From Bigelowiella natans CCMP2755 (lineage: Eukaryota; Cercozoa; Chlorarachniophyceae): a DNA stretch of 64,000 nt. The stretch spans positions 195,001-259,000 of the forward strand of contig ADNK01000140.1 in NCBI GenBank assembly GCA_000320545.1. Direction: 5' to 3'. Below the pieces are notes generated by a model. It was not told the DNA's origin, searched no databases, and was given only the letters and a program-made list of their open reading frames with translations. The position numbers and the translations under genes are program-made. Below are positions 23,601 through 33,951 of this stretch, piece by piece (the first letter of the stretch is position 1; every line of letters starts with the position of its first letter).

Positions 23601-26600
23601 ATGTCACAGCAGCTAGAAGAACAGCAGGACTTTGGCTCGCAGGCCGTGCAAGGGCACGAGCAGAAACAGGAAAGGAAGGGCGATACGGACGCTAAGGAAG
23701 GAGGAGGAACACCTCCACAGGCACCGCCGGGACCAGCACCCGGGATTAAGAAAGCAGATGCAGCAGCAGAGGCACTGGAGAACTTCTACGAGGCGGACGA
23801 CGAGGACGTGGCCGCCGAAAGCAAGAAGGTCGTAATGGCATTACGAGCCTTGCGACCCAGGGCGAGCAACTACGCCAAACTGAAAGTATCGATAGAATAC
23901 AAGTATCAGACACATGATGTTTGGGCAGCTATCATGCAGGACATCATGGATTACGAAGCAGACTTACCTCCAGAGTGGGCAGCTTTGTTTAGGAACGACG
24001 GGGGTCTGGGCGCCTCGCGGGGGACGACCCAGAGCACCGTCAAGCAGCAGCAGCCGGTACAGCGGAACACCCAGTTCATGTCTGTTAAAACAGCACCGGT
24101 TATGATAACGAAATACAACGGGAAAAGAGGTGAGGCAAGGAGGTGGTGGAAGAACGCTAGGAGTATACTCTGCGACTTTACCCCTAACCCCACCGAAAAC
24201 GACAAGCTCAAATGGCTAGCTATAATAAAGCAAGCCATGGACCTTTACGAGACAGGCAGGACCCGGATCAGGCAGCTAGAGAAAATACACACTACAGTTA
24301 GTGGGCTACGAGACGTTGAGGCGATAATGAAGGCTTTTGTAAATGAACAGGATGCTAACTCCCTACCCCAGGCTATTAGAAAATACAGAGCAATGATGCA
24401 GCATGAGAGAGAACCTGTTAGAGACTTTGCCACGCGCTTCCAGGATATGATCGACGAACTACATGATTTTAATTACAACACAGGTGATGATCAGGCAAGG
24501 TTTGAAGAGTTCAAGTTAAAGATAAAGGAATCCACTTACGTTACGGAGAAAGGCTACACCACGATGGAGGCAGCAGTGCAGGCTATATCCCTACGCGAGC
24601 AGGAGCAGGACCGCAAGTTTACCAGCCCTAAGGTACCTGGCATAGGAAACATTAACGCTATTAAGCCGCAGCGAGACTGGTACAAGGACAGGGAAGGTAA
24701 CCGACGTTGCGGATACTGCTCACGTAAAGGGAAACACACCGCTAAAGACTGCAGAGACAGGAAAGAAGGACGACCCAGGATGACGATCAGGCAGCTCAAC
24801 GAACACTACGAGAAGTTAAAGAGAAAGAAAGGCAGAGGACAAGGATATAACAACAGCAAATGGCAAGGCAGCAACAACGGGAAGAACAATAAATATAAGA
24901 ACAAAAAGCAGAACAGTATCAATGCTATACAGCAGCAGATAAACGGAATATTAGATCACCTTAAGCAGGCGCCGACGAAGACAGCAGTACCAGCAACGCA
25001 GGACCAAGACAAGCCCATGACCCTAGACGACATAAAGAACTTAGGAGTATGCAACATTAATGACGAAGACGCTAACAGGACTATCAAAGTTGCTATGACC
25101 AAGGTTAAAGTTAAAGACAGCTACGGAGACTACAAGAAACTACCTGCCCTTTGGGATAGTGGCAGCATGCCGAAGTCCTTCATAAGCCTAAGCACAGTAA
25201 GAAGGTTAGGACTATTGGATCAAGTGACTAAGAAAGAACGTAAATATGCTCAAGCAGACGGAAGCTCTTCCATGAAGACCGTCGGTGAGCTAATGCTAAA
25301 GCTACAGATACCTGGCAGCGACGCGGAGACCCAAATCAAGACCCGAGTAGCCATGACTTTATCCATGGAACTACTCCTCGGACAGGATGCCCTAGAAAAA
25401 TTAGGGGGGATCATATCATTCTACAATCACAAGATATACTTTGCTAAGTTGCCAAAGAAGTCAGGCAGGACCATCAGCCAGAACATGATACGGCTTGACG
25501 AGTGGACCTCTGAGTCAAGCGTTAATGCGTTAGAGTTTATGGACCTAGCGGACAACAAGCTACCTACACCTACCGAGCTACGGAAGAAGAACCCCGGCAA
25601 GACCATCCGACAGATAACGGAGCTACTGGACAAGACCCCCCCAGCTGATGATTGGGATATCGACAAAGGCAAAAAGTACATTAATAAAATATTAAACGAG
25701 AAGTACTCTGACATCACCAAGCCGACGACGAAGCCCTCCAGCAAGCTTACCCCAGTAAAGATCGAGCTAAAGAAGGGATACGAAGAGTGCATCATCAATG
25801 ACCCAGAACATAGGCGACCGGAAGCGGACTGGGAAAAGATAGAGTGGCAGATCAATGAATGGGCAAAGGAAGGGAAGATAGAGCCAAGCAACTCACCATG
25901 GAACGTGAGACATGTGCTAGCTAAGAAACCTACTTACCCTTTCTTCCGCCTGGCGCACAACTTCATCCGCCACAACCGAGTAATAAAGAGGATCCAGACA
26001 CCTACACCAAGGATAGATGACGTTATTGAACACGTCATAGGATACAAATACTACTCTTCCCTAGATAAAAATGAATCATACATGCAGACACCCATCCACA
26101 AAACCTCCCGCCCCATTACCGCGTTCTCCAGCAGGCACAGGAAGTGGCACTTCGTCGTATTCCCTTACGGCCTAAGCATATCAGGGGATGCGTTCAGTAG
26201 TCAGAACTACAGGGCATACACACATGATGGGATGGCGTCTGTGTTGTGGGTGTTTGTGTTTGTGTATGTGGATGATGACATAATATGTACCAACACAGTC
26301 GTCGCTCAGATCTTCCTCCTGGAAAATATATTTATTAGGTTTGCACACTTCGGTTTTACTATTAGACTGCAGAAGTGTACATTCCTAGCTACAAGAATCA
26401 AGTGGTGTGGATATTACCTGGAGCAAGGCCGCATCACCCCAAACCCCGAGAAAGTAGCAGCACTACAGCAAGCCCCTAAACCTAAGAATGCAAAGGAGTT
26501 AAAGTCATTCTTGCAGACTGCAGCTTGGATACTACGTAGGTTCTCCCCTACCTACGCTAGGACTGCAGCTGCTTTTACTACTGCTTACCGGAAGGAGAAC

Positions 26601-28574
26601 TCTGTAGGCCTCAGCTTCGCTAAGGTGTGGGCCAAGGCTGGCCTTGATGCCCACTTCGATAACCTAATAAAGTTATGCAGCAACACCCTATTGAATGCTA
26701 AGCTAGACACTACTAGACCAGCTACCCTATGGACAGACTGGTCTAAGCTAGGTATGGCTGCTGTACTTACCCAAGACCAGCAGATCATACGGGTGTGGGG
26801 CAGGGCCTGCACAGCAGCTGAGGCCAAGTACAGCCCTACAAAAGGAGAGTATAAAGCCATGACTGAGGCGCAGAGGAAACTAAGATACTACCTGCTGTCG
26901 GTGCCCAGCTTCACCTTAATGACTGACCACAAGCCCCTCCTAGGCATCGACCGCAAGCTCGAAGCGCCTAACGATGAGTATGCAGCTATGAGGGCGGACA
27001 CGGAAGAGTTTAGGGACAAGAGGACAGTGGTCTACGCACCAGGAGACAAGCAGCTTGCTGACTATTTCAGCAGGCTGTTCGAAAAGAAAGTCCCTACCCA
27101 GGTCACCCCTATGGTTAACGCGATTACCTTCGAGGACGGCGACTTCCTGCCTGAGCCAGAGGAGCTCCAGCACCTTCAAGAACACCTGGATAAATACAAA
27201 CACAAGCATGAGGTACTTAGTGATAGGATATATGTATACACTAATAATGTTAGGCGTACCTACGTGCCACGGCGGACCAGGGGAGCCCTTCTCTTTACCG
27301 CCCATGGACCTGCACACGTAGGAGAAAACCATATCACTGCTCTACTCTACCATTACTACTGGCCCTACAAGCTAAAAGAGATAAGGACATACCTGCGTGG
27401 CTGCAGGTGCTCCAGCTTGAAGGCGGCAGGCGTCGCCACCAAGGAGTCCAGCAAGAGCCGTGCATCTAAGAAAATCAAAGCAAGGAACTTCTTAGATATC
27501 GTGCAAATTGATGTTTATAAGTACGATGGCTATCACTACCTTACCTTCGTTGATGTGGCCACTGGAAAGTGCTGGGTTAAAAAGATTATCAAGGTCAACG
27601 TTGCTAAGAAGAACAAAGGCTTATATAAGCAGAGGCTTACTAACTGCTACCGTACCTGGGAGTCTGAGCTCCAGGCTATCCCTGATGAAGTTAGCATAAA
27701 CAAGATACCAAAGAAGTTACATGTGGATAATGAGACCTCTCTTCTACAGCTACCACACCCTAATATTGATGCCTCACCTGTATACTATGCCCAGTCCAAC
27801 TCCAAGGTAGAGCGACTCCACCGCACCTTGGCCAACCTAAGCAGGATAAATAGCACCACACCAGACAAGATACAAGGGTTAGTAAACGACACCTTCACGT
27901 CTGGGGGAGGTATCAAGGATAAGGAGAGGGAAGAAGGCGACGACAACGACGACGATACCGAGAGCGAAGACGAGAAGGTCCCGTACGATGGCCGAGTTCT
28001 AAAGGAAGGACAGTATGTTAGGGCCAAGGTAAATCTGAGATCGAGAAATAAACAAGACCCCTTCTGGGGTGGCGTTGCAAAGGTTACCGAGAGGAAGGGG
28101 AGGAAGCAGTACTACATCTATGATGGGAACAGGGTCACCTTGCGCCACATCAGTCACCTAAAGAATTATGATATCGGTGAGAAGCTCCTAGAGGATGTTA
28201 AAGTAAACCCTACTGTGTGGGAGCGAGCAATGCCTTGTTTAGGACCCCGACCTAAGTTCGATGTGGAATATGGAAACAATAAGGTCAGGGTGAACGACGA
28301 TTGGCGCATGAAGATTGTCTATCTAGGCTACCCTGGATTACGAAATATGGAGAGGGTAGCTATGAAAATAAAGGACGGAAAATATCAGCTACTCTACCTA
28401 GCTGTTCCCGACTTACCCTTTGAGCACTGGTATAAGGTCCTGGGGGACCTTGATGCAGAGGGCTGGTATGGACACGAACCTAAGGACGAAGGTGAGTTCT
28501 GGGTAAGCGACAAAGGAGATAAGGTTAGAGAGGAATCTATTACCTGGTGGTTGGTGAAGTTCCGAAAGCGATGA
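23601..28574 (+). CDS. Gag-Pol polyprotein of the LTR retrotransposon
   Basis: 1657 aa in one frame without a gag/pol shift. The Gag region runs to about 360. A zinc knuckle, CGYCSRKGKHTAKDC, lies at about 371-385 and has five residues between the second Cys and His (four is usual). The aspartic protease motif LWDSGS has its Asp at 519. Reverse transcriptase shows SSLDKNESYMQTPI and YVDD at 889-892. RNase H has LWTDWS (Asp1046) and a TDHKPL motif. Integrase has a His/Cys zinc-binding segment (HVGENH ... CRCSS), the core Asp1304 (IVQIDVY), Asp1376 (HVDNE) and Glu1404 (SKVERLHR), and a C-terminal GPY/F-like segment (FWGGVAKVTERKGRKQYYI). The second Asp to Glu spacing is 27 residues, shorter than the usual 35. 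The frame encodes all enzymes needed for copy-and-paste transposition. Whether it is active is unknown. Confidence 0.97.
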   Translation: MSQQLEEQQDFGSQAVQGHEQKQERKGDTDAKEGGGTPPQAPPGPAPGIKKADAAAEALENFYEADDEDVAAESKKVVMALRALRPRASNYAKLKVSIEYKYQTHDVWAAIMQDIMDYEADLPPEWAALFRNDGGLGASRGTTQSTVKQQQPVQRNTQFMSVKTAPVMITKYNGKRGEARRWWKNARSILCDFTPNPTENDKLKWLAIIKQAMDLYETGRTRIRQLEKIHTTVSGLRDVEAIMKAFVNEQDANSLPQAIRKYRAMMQHEREPVRDFATRFQDMIDELHDFNYNTGDDQARFEEFKLKIKESTYVTEKGYTTMEAAVQAISLREQEQDRKFTSPKVPGIGNINAIKPQRDWYKDREGNRRCGYCSRKGKHTAKDCRDRKEGRPRMTIRQLNEHYEKLKRKKGRGQGYNNSKWQGSNNGKNNKYKNKKQNSINAIQQQINGILDHLKQAPTKTAVPATQDQDKPMTLDDIKNLGVCNINDEDANRTIKVAMTKVKVKDSYGDYKKLPALWDSGSMPKSFISLSTVRRLGLLDQVTKKERKYAQADGSSSMKTVGELMLKLQIPGSDAETQIKTRVAMTLSMELLLGQDALEKLGGIISFYNHKIYFAKLPKKSGRTISQNMIRLDEWTSESSVNALEFMDLADNKLPTPTELRKKNPGKTIRQITELLDKTPPADDWDIDKGKKYINKILNEKYSDITKPTTKPSSKLTPVKIELKKGYEECIINDPEHRRPEADWEKIEWQINEWAKEGKIEPSNSPWNVRHVLAKKPTYPFFRLAHNFIRHNRVIKRIQTPTPRIDDVIEHVIGYKYYSSLDKNESYMQTPIHKTSRPITAFSSRHRKWHFVVFPYGLSISGDAFSSQNYRAYTHDGMASVLWVFVFVYVDDDIICTNTVVAQIFLLENIFIRFAHFGFTIRLQKCTFLATRIKWCGYYLEQGRITPNPEKVAALQQAPKPKNAKELKSFLQTAAWILRRFSPTYARTAAAFTTAYRKENSVGLSFAKVWAKAGLDAHFDNLIKLCSNTLLNAKLDTTRPATLWTDWSKLGMAAVLTQDQQIIRVWGRACTAAEAKYSPTKGEYKAMTEAQRKLRYYLLSVPSFTLMTDHKPLLGIDRKLEAPNDEYAAMRADTEEFRDKRTVVYAPGDKQLADYFSRLFEKKVPTQVTPMVNAITFEDGDFLPEPEELQHLQEHLDKYKHKHEVLSDRIYVYTNNVRRTYVPRRTRGALLFTAHGPAHVGENHITALLYHYYWPYKLKEIRTYLRGCRCSSLKAAGVATKESSKSRASKKIKARNFLDIVQIDVYKYDGYHYLTFVDVATGKCWVKKIIKVNVAKKNKGLYKQRLTNCYRTWESELQAIPDEVSINKIPKKLHVDNETSLLQLPHPNIDASPVYYAQSNSKVERLHRTLANLSRINSTTPDKIQGLVNDTFTSGGGIKDKEREEGDDNDDDTESEDEKVPYDGRVLKEGQYVRAKVNLRSRNKQDPFWGGVAKVTERKGRKQYYIYDGNRVTLRHISHLKNYDIGEKLLEDVKVNPTVWERAMPCLGPRPKFDVEYGNNKVRVNDDWRMKIVYLGYPGLRNMERVAMKIKDGKYQLLYLAVPDLPFEHWYKVLGDLDAEGWYGHEPKDEGEFWVSDKGDKVREESITWWLVKFRKR

Positions 28575-28617
28575 AGGTCTAAGGGAATAAGGAAGGAAGG
28601 AAGGAGCAACGTGACTT

Positions 28618-28625
28618 GGGGGAGG
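28618..28625 (+). promoter_or_regulatory. Polypurine tract
   Basis: GGGGGAGG abuts the first base of the 3' LTR, the expected plus-strand priming site. Confidence 0.8.
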
Positions 28626-28951
28626 TGTAGCGCGTACCACTACGCGGGCACAAGTCACGTGCGACAACAAAGGGGTTGTCGCGGATATAGAATATAGATA
28701 ACGTAGATATTAATACAGCATAGGCACGTGGGTTCCGGCGGGACTCATGGCAGCACACCGGAAGTGTGCTGCCCCACGTGCGGCGGCATTCGCGAAAGCT
28801 TCGCGAATGATTACGCAGTGCACGATTTAATAAAAATATAATCTTTAATAAAAATAAACACAACTCTTCAAAAGGAAGCAAACGTGCCTTTCCCCCCCCC
28901 TGCCTACTTGTGCACGTAGCGCCTCGGCCTGTGAACACCTTACGCGCAACA
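28626..28951 (+). repeat. 3' LTR
   Basis: Matches the 5' LTR base for base as far as I can compare by eye. Confidence 0.97.
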
Positions 28952-28955
28952 TTGT

Positions 28956-29045
28956 TTCGAGGCACTGCGTTTCGCACACTGCAAACGGCTTGCAACGTTT
29001 TGGAAGTGCAGTTCATCATCATTGTTTCATTGTTTCATTGTTTCA
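28956..29045 (+). repeat. Dispersed repeat family 2, copy A (split by the LTR element)
   Basis: Reads TTCGAGGCACTGCGTTTCGC ... TTTGCAACGTTTTGGAAGTG-like ... CATTGTTTCATTGTTTC. Closely related copies are at 29325-29385 (minus), 29466-29530 (minus) and 54610-54705 (minus). Confidence 0.75.
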
Positions 29046-29324
29046 AGTCCTCGCTTCATCGTTCTGAACTTCTTTCAGGACACGGTGAACGAGTCAGCGT
29101 GTTGTGTCCCATGATCCTTCATTCACCTGCTCTGATGGAAACACTTCTTTCTTTCTTTCTTGTGCTCTGCACGTGTGTTGCTTGAGGCGCGTCTTCACTG
29201 CTGGACTGGTTCACGTCAGCAGCGCAGCGCGTTGTCAGTGCTGGAGTGCATCGTGTTGATTGTCAACTTGTCACCAATGTTTCAATGTTTTTGAGTGAAT
29301 GAGCGAATGAATTCGATGAAGACT

Positions 29325-29385
29325 GCACTTCCAAAACGTGACGTGATGTTTGCAAAGCACGAAACGCAGTGCCTCGAGCTGAGTC
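29325..29385 (-). repeat. Dispersed repeat family 2, copy B
   Basis: Minus strand reads GCTCGAGGCACTGCGTTTCG, then TTTGCAAAC and ACGTTTTGGAAGT. Confidence 0.75.
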
Positions 29386-29427
29386 TAGCGAGGTCTTGAA
29401 ACTGGTGCATGATGCCATGACAATGTT

Positions 29428-29454
29428 TTGAATTGAATTGAATTGAATTGAATT
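29428..29454. repeat. (AATTG)n pentanucleotide run
   Basis: Five AATTG units between two copies of family 2. Confidence 0.95.
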
Positions 29455-29465
29455 TGACAATGGAC

Positions 29466-29530
29466 ACGTTCCCAAAACACTTCGTGACGTTTGCAACGTG
29501 CGAAAACGCAGTGCCTTGAGCTGACCACAG
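29466..29530 (-). repeat. Dispersed repeat family 2, copy C
   Basis: Minus strand reads AGCTCAAGGCACTGCGTTTT, CGCACGTTGCAAACGTCACG and GTGTTTTGGGAACG. Confidence 0.72.
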
Positions 29531-30590
29531 ACACAGCACACTTGTGCTGAATCCAGCGCGAGGTCTGATCGTTTTGGGCATGACGACGTTCAACTTGTTC
29601 AACCCTTCTGGCCTTTCTGATCGGCAGAATTGCGTCCACGTCCGACGAGCTCTGGAGCTGCGAGTGACCTGGTGACTCTCTGCAGCCAGCACTTGCGTGT
29701 GGCACACAGTGAGCTGGTGCCACGCACGCTGATTGTCACACACACAAGCTGGTCGCACAAAGCACACGGCAGTTGCCTCCAATCCGCACCATGCACATCC
29801 GCACGCACTTTTGGCACTTTCCCGTGAGCTGCGTGACTTTGCCTGGCCAGCTGGCCTCCTTCCCCGTTGCTGGCTTGTGCATCCTTCGACTTTTTCACTG
29901 GGAGTTGCACGCCTGGACGTTGCTGTGCCCATGATCAACAATGATGATGACTAGATGATGGTTGGCAGCCTGCTAGCCTGCCCCTGAACCAAGCACGTGC
30001 CAGCGAGGCTCCTCAGAACCTTTGGAAAACTTGGAAACCGATCAGGTTTCGATCGCACGAATCGGCAAAGTCCAGAAGTGGGAGCTCTGCAGGCGCGAGC
30101 ATCGTTGTGCATTGTTCCAGTGTTGTGTGTGCAAGTGAAACTTCCAACTGGCACTGTGCACATCGATCGGTCTGAAAAAAAGGAAGTGACTGGAGTTTCT
30201 TGCCAGCTTGGTGCTTGGGCCAGTGCGACCTTCATTGGCGGTTGCGGTGTCCTGCCTGGGTCGCGCGCAAACTTTTTGCTGCAGTTGCGTGGTGGCGTGC
30301 AGCATCGTTGTGTTTCATGCCCGTGCACGCACGCCCGAGCCATCATGGACACGCACACTCACTGGCTCAACGCACATCGCACGCACTTCACGCGCTGCCA
30401 GCGCTGGCGTGCCACGTCCAGTCCAGCTAGCCAGCAGTGAGCGGCAATGTGCGGTTCACACACACGTGCATTGCTCAACCAAGCTTGTGTGCTCTGAGCA
30501 CGTCCAAAGCATTGAAATGAGGATGGTCGCCCGTGAGAACGTGCGGCGCCACGTCGCGGTGACTGTTCGTTTGTGGTTTTTGTGCGCACA

Positions 30591-31234
30591 AACCACTTTT
30601 TCAGAACGATTTTTCGATGAAAGTTTCAATGCCTCAAGCAATTTCAGCGACAAAACGACTTTCCTGCCGATATTTGACAACAAATGGCATACTTTTTTTT
30701 TTTGGGTGCACTTTGAACAAACCCTCAGATATCAAAGCATTCATTTGCTTCCTCAACACAATTTTTTTGAGACCAATTTTCGAGAAAAGGTTCAATTCTC
30801 CATGGCAATTTCAACACAAATGCAACTTCGACGTGATATTTTCTAAAAAACATCATGATTTTGGTCTTTTCAGCGAATTTCGGACAAATCATCAAAAATC
30901 ATTTTTTTTTTTTTGCGGATAAACCACTTTTTCAGAACGATTTTTCGATGAAAGGATCAATGCTCTATGCAATTTTAGCGATAAAATGAACTTCTTGCCG
31001 TGTTTCAACAACAAATGGTATGTATATCTATTTTTTGGTGCATTTTGAATGAATCCTCAGAAATCAAATTTCTAATTTGTTTCCTTAACATGATTTTTAG
31101 ATCAATTTTCGAGAAAAGGTTCAATTCTCCATGGCAATTTCAACACAAACACATCTTCGAAGTGACATTTTCTAACAAAACATCATGATTTTGGTTTTTT
31201 CGGTGAATTTCGGACAAGTCATCAAAAATCAAAG
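30591..31234 (+). repeat. 331-bp tandem duplication
   Basis: AACCACTTTTTCAGAACGAT starts at 30591 and again at 30922, and similarity continues through GAGAAAAGGTTCAATTCTCC, CATCATGATTTTGG and TTTCGGACAA in both units. The units have diverged (indels and many substitutions). No stable coding frame is shared. Confidence 0.85.
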
Positions 31235-31420
31235 TGATCATCCTCCCCCCTCTACCAACCAGTGAGAACTAATCCACTGATCCTAGTAAACGCATCAACT
31301 GCCATGAGAGAAACGACCGAAGCAACACATTAACAAACACATTGGTTTTCACATGTTGTTGGAACCTCTTTGCAGATTCGAAAACGCTCACCCGGATTCG
31401 TTGCCACGCTGAAGCTGCTC

Positions 31421-33951
31421 ATGGAGGAACGACATCCTCGGAAGTCCGAGTCAACGAAGAAAAAAATGGCATGTCAGAACTGTAGAAAGGGTAAAGTAAA
31501 GTGTGAGGGTGGAATTCCTTGCAGCCGGTGCAAAAAAAAAAACATCGAATGTTCGTTAGAATTCCAGCGTCTGATTGAAGACCTCAACGAAGCGTTGAGC
31601 ATCGGAGAAGAAGAGAAGGTCAAAATGTTGGAGAACAAATGCAGGAACAAGGTCAAAATGTTAAAGGAAGGAAAGGTTGGGCAATGTGAGGAAGACCGCT
31701 TAGCACATCCGCAAAACAATTATTATCTGCAGTCCATTTTGGAAAAGGATCCGAAACCACATCATCTGCGACTTTGTCAATTTCTTGTCGAGGATCTCAA
31801 ATTTGACCCCGATATAAAGAACAAAGAAAAAAATCGAGGATTGGAGTACGCTATACTTTGTGGACAACTCGAGGTTGCCATATACTTTATCGAACGCGGA
31901 GTGAGTAAATGCGGTGCGTCGTATTTTAATTGCCAGAACAAAGATGGTGACACTCCTCTACATTTAGCGTGTCATTTTGGGTGTGTGGAGGTGTGCAAGA
32001 AATTGCTGGAGAATGACAGTGTCGATATCAAACTGAAAAATAATGAAGGGCAAACTGCACGGGCCCTATTGGAACCTTCCCACTCTTCTTCCGAAGCTAC
32101 AGGGGATGAAAGGAGGTCGATTCAGAAATTATTCGATGAGCGAATAAATCGAGACGCTTCCGACACTCTAATGAGCATCCGCAGCAATGAGAATCTAGAT
32201 GTGACTGTAAAACGCTTGAGTGAAAGACAATATAAAACACTCAACCGTCTCCCCAAGGAGAAGATTGTAGAATTTGTTCAAAAATTTCTAGAGCTGAAGC
32301 AAGTAGATATAGCCGCCACTACCCAGCTAAGACGCCATTTTCTTGCCAAAAAGTACAATATTTCTAATTATAATTTGAATCTCGCCCACATAAGAATCAA
32401 GCGCAGTAAAGGTGAAAACCCAGCCAAGCGTGGGCGACCGAAAAAAAAAAGGCATGGACAAGTCCCGCAGGAACTAGATTCCCGGCAAGAAGAAAAGAAA
32501 GGAAAAAAACAAAGAGTTACTAGTCCGCCTCGAAGCGACAACACAAATATCAGTTCATCAGCGCAGACTTCTCCACTAGGGCGAAATTCCCGTTTAGAGA
32601 TCAAATCTAGAGGGGGAGAAAGTGAGAGTTCAATACTCGAGAAAGATGGACCAGACTTTTTCGATAGTTTTGAAGAGAAAGAGGAGGCAGGAAGAGGAGG
32701 ATTCGCGGTCGTTTATAGAGTTTATAGAGACGGCAAGCTTTGGGGAGCATCCAAAGAGGAAACATACGACTATGGGAAACATCAATCGAAGGAGAAGTAC
32801 AGGAAAAGATGCATGCGCGAGATTGAATTCTCGAAGAAATTTCGTAACGATCAACATGTGTTGACAGCTCTTAAGTACTCTATCGATATGAATCAGAGGC
32901 CATTTCCTTTTAAGCGGTTTTTTGAGTATTGCAATGGGGGTTCCCTCGAAAATCTTTTAAATGATTGTAAAGAGCAGAATGAAGTACTGAAAGGAATCGA
33001 GAAAGGGATTCAAAATAGCCAACAGAAACAAGATATTCTTGAGGCAATGAAATTATATCCCTGGAAGAGGGACGTAGACACATATCCCCCACCACAACAG
33101 AGGGACGTAAACACATATACCCCAAAAGCAAAGTTGATATATGGTTTTCTCAAATTGCTATTACAAATGTACAGGTAATAATTATTCTTTCATGCTATTT
33201 GTTATTTCATCAATCAACTCATACCATTGTATTGATCAGCGTCGTCAAGAGATTGCACAGGGAAAACTACATTCACAGAGATGTTCTTCCAGGGAACATC
33301 TTGCTTCGTATGGAGGGTACCAAGATTATTTGGGTTCTGTCCGATTTGGCCCTTTGCATCGATTTGAATGAAACACCCGGCACTGGCGCATTCAACAATG
33401 GTCATTACTTCAAACCTCCCGACCAAACGTTCTGCAATACGATGCACTATGACTTACAGACATTTTCTGTTGTCATCAAACTAGTGTGCGAAGCCATCAT
33501 GACTGGACTTGACGAACAAAAAGATGCGAGTGTTTTCAAAGTATTGAATGAGAGGCTGCATGAATGCGACAATGTGAATAAAATAACCGATCAGATTTGT
33601 GGTGAATCAAAAGGCTTAAAGAAAAAAAAGAAGGAGTTGAATAAACTCATAGCGACGGTGAAACAGTGCCACACAGAAAAGAAAGAACTCGGAGCCGTGA
33701 AGGACATCAACTATCTCGACGCTTCGAATGCAGAAATTGATGCAGATTTGAAGAGAAGGACAGAAATCGCAGTTAGCTTAAGGGAGATAAATGATAAAAT
33801 TAAGAGATTTGAGCATCAGCTAAAAACTCTGGAAGAGGATATTAAATCTTTCGAAGAGAAAAAACGCACCCTCGAGAAAAGAATGGAAGCAGACTTCGAA
33901 ATGATGTTCAATGACAAATGGAAAAAGATCGCAGAATATTGGTGGAAATAA
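31421..33951 (+). CDS. Zn2Cys6 - ankyrin - AT-hook - protein-kinase-like fusion
   Basis: Two exons, 31421-33174 and 33240-33951, totalling 821 aa with matching phase. Residues 18-44 are a perfect fungal-type binuclear zinc cluster, C-x2-C-x6-C-x5-C-x2-C-x6-C (CQNCRKGKVKC, CSRCKKKNIEC), normally a DNA-binding module. Residues about 130-220 carry ankyrin repeats (DGDTPLHLACHFGCVEVCKK). At about 340 there is an AT-hook, KRGRPKKKRHG. A protein-kinase-like domain starts at about 415 with the glycine loop GRGGFAVVYRV. Across the intron comes YIHRDVLPGNILL. The catalytic Asp and Asn are kept, but the HRDxK lysine is Leu, and DFG reads DLA (VLSDLALCIDL). The C-terminal 120 residues are a Lys/Glu-rich coiled coil. 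It could be a DNA-bound signalling protein or pseudokinase. A second open stretch (ending FEEHVAVL at 34123) follows in another frame and might be an alternative end. Confidence 0.85.

Larger units (their letters stand above)
23236..28951 (+). mobile_element. Intact Ty3/gypsy-type LTR retrotransposon
   Basis: The element is 5716 bp, with two 326-bp LTRs that I read as identical, one uninterrupted gag-pol frame, a purine tract before the 3' LTR and TTGT on both sides as a 4-bp target duplication (23232-23235 and 28952-28955). If the shared terminal A is assigned to the host, ATTGT (5 bp) is equally possible. The order protease-RT-RNase H-integrase is that of Ty3/gypsy elements. Identical LTRs and an open frame point to recent insertion. 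The element landed inside a copy of dispersed repeat family 2. Confidence 0.97.
28952..31420. other. Gene-free repeat-rich region
   Basis: Contains copies of dispersed repeat family 2, an (AATTG)n run, higher GC sequence at 29.6-30.5 kb with several overlapping open frames in different phases (none convincing), and a 331-bp tandem duplication. The frames at 29282-29941 and 29997-30440 have no splice context or homology I can name. Confidence 0.55.

Noticed and set aside
29282-30846. Several overlapping frames of 100-219 aa in a higher-GC stretch
   Set aside because: They occur on both strands and in several phases over repeat family 2, and no frame shows motif or splice support.
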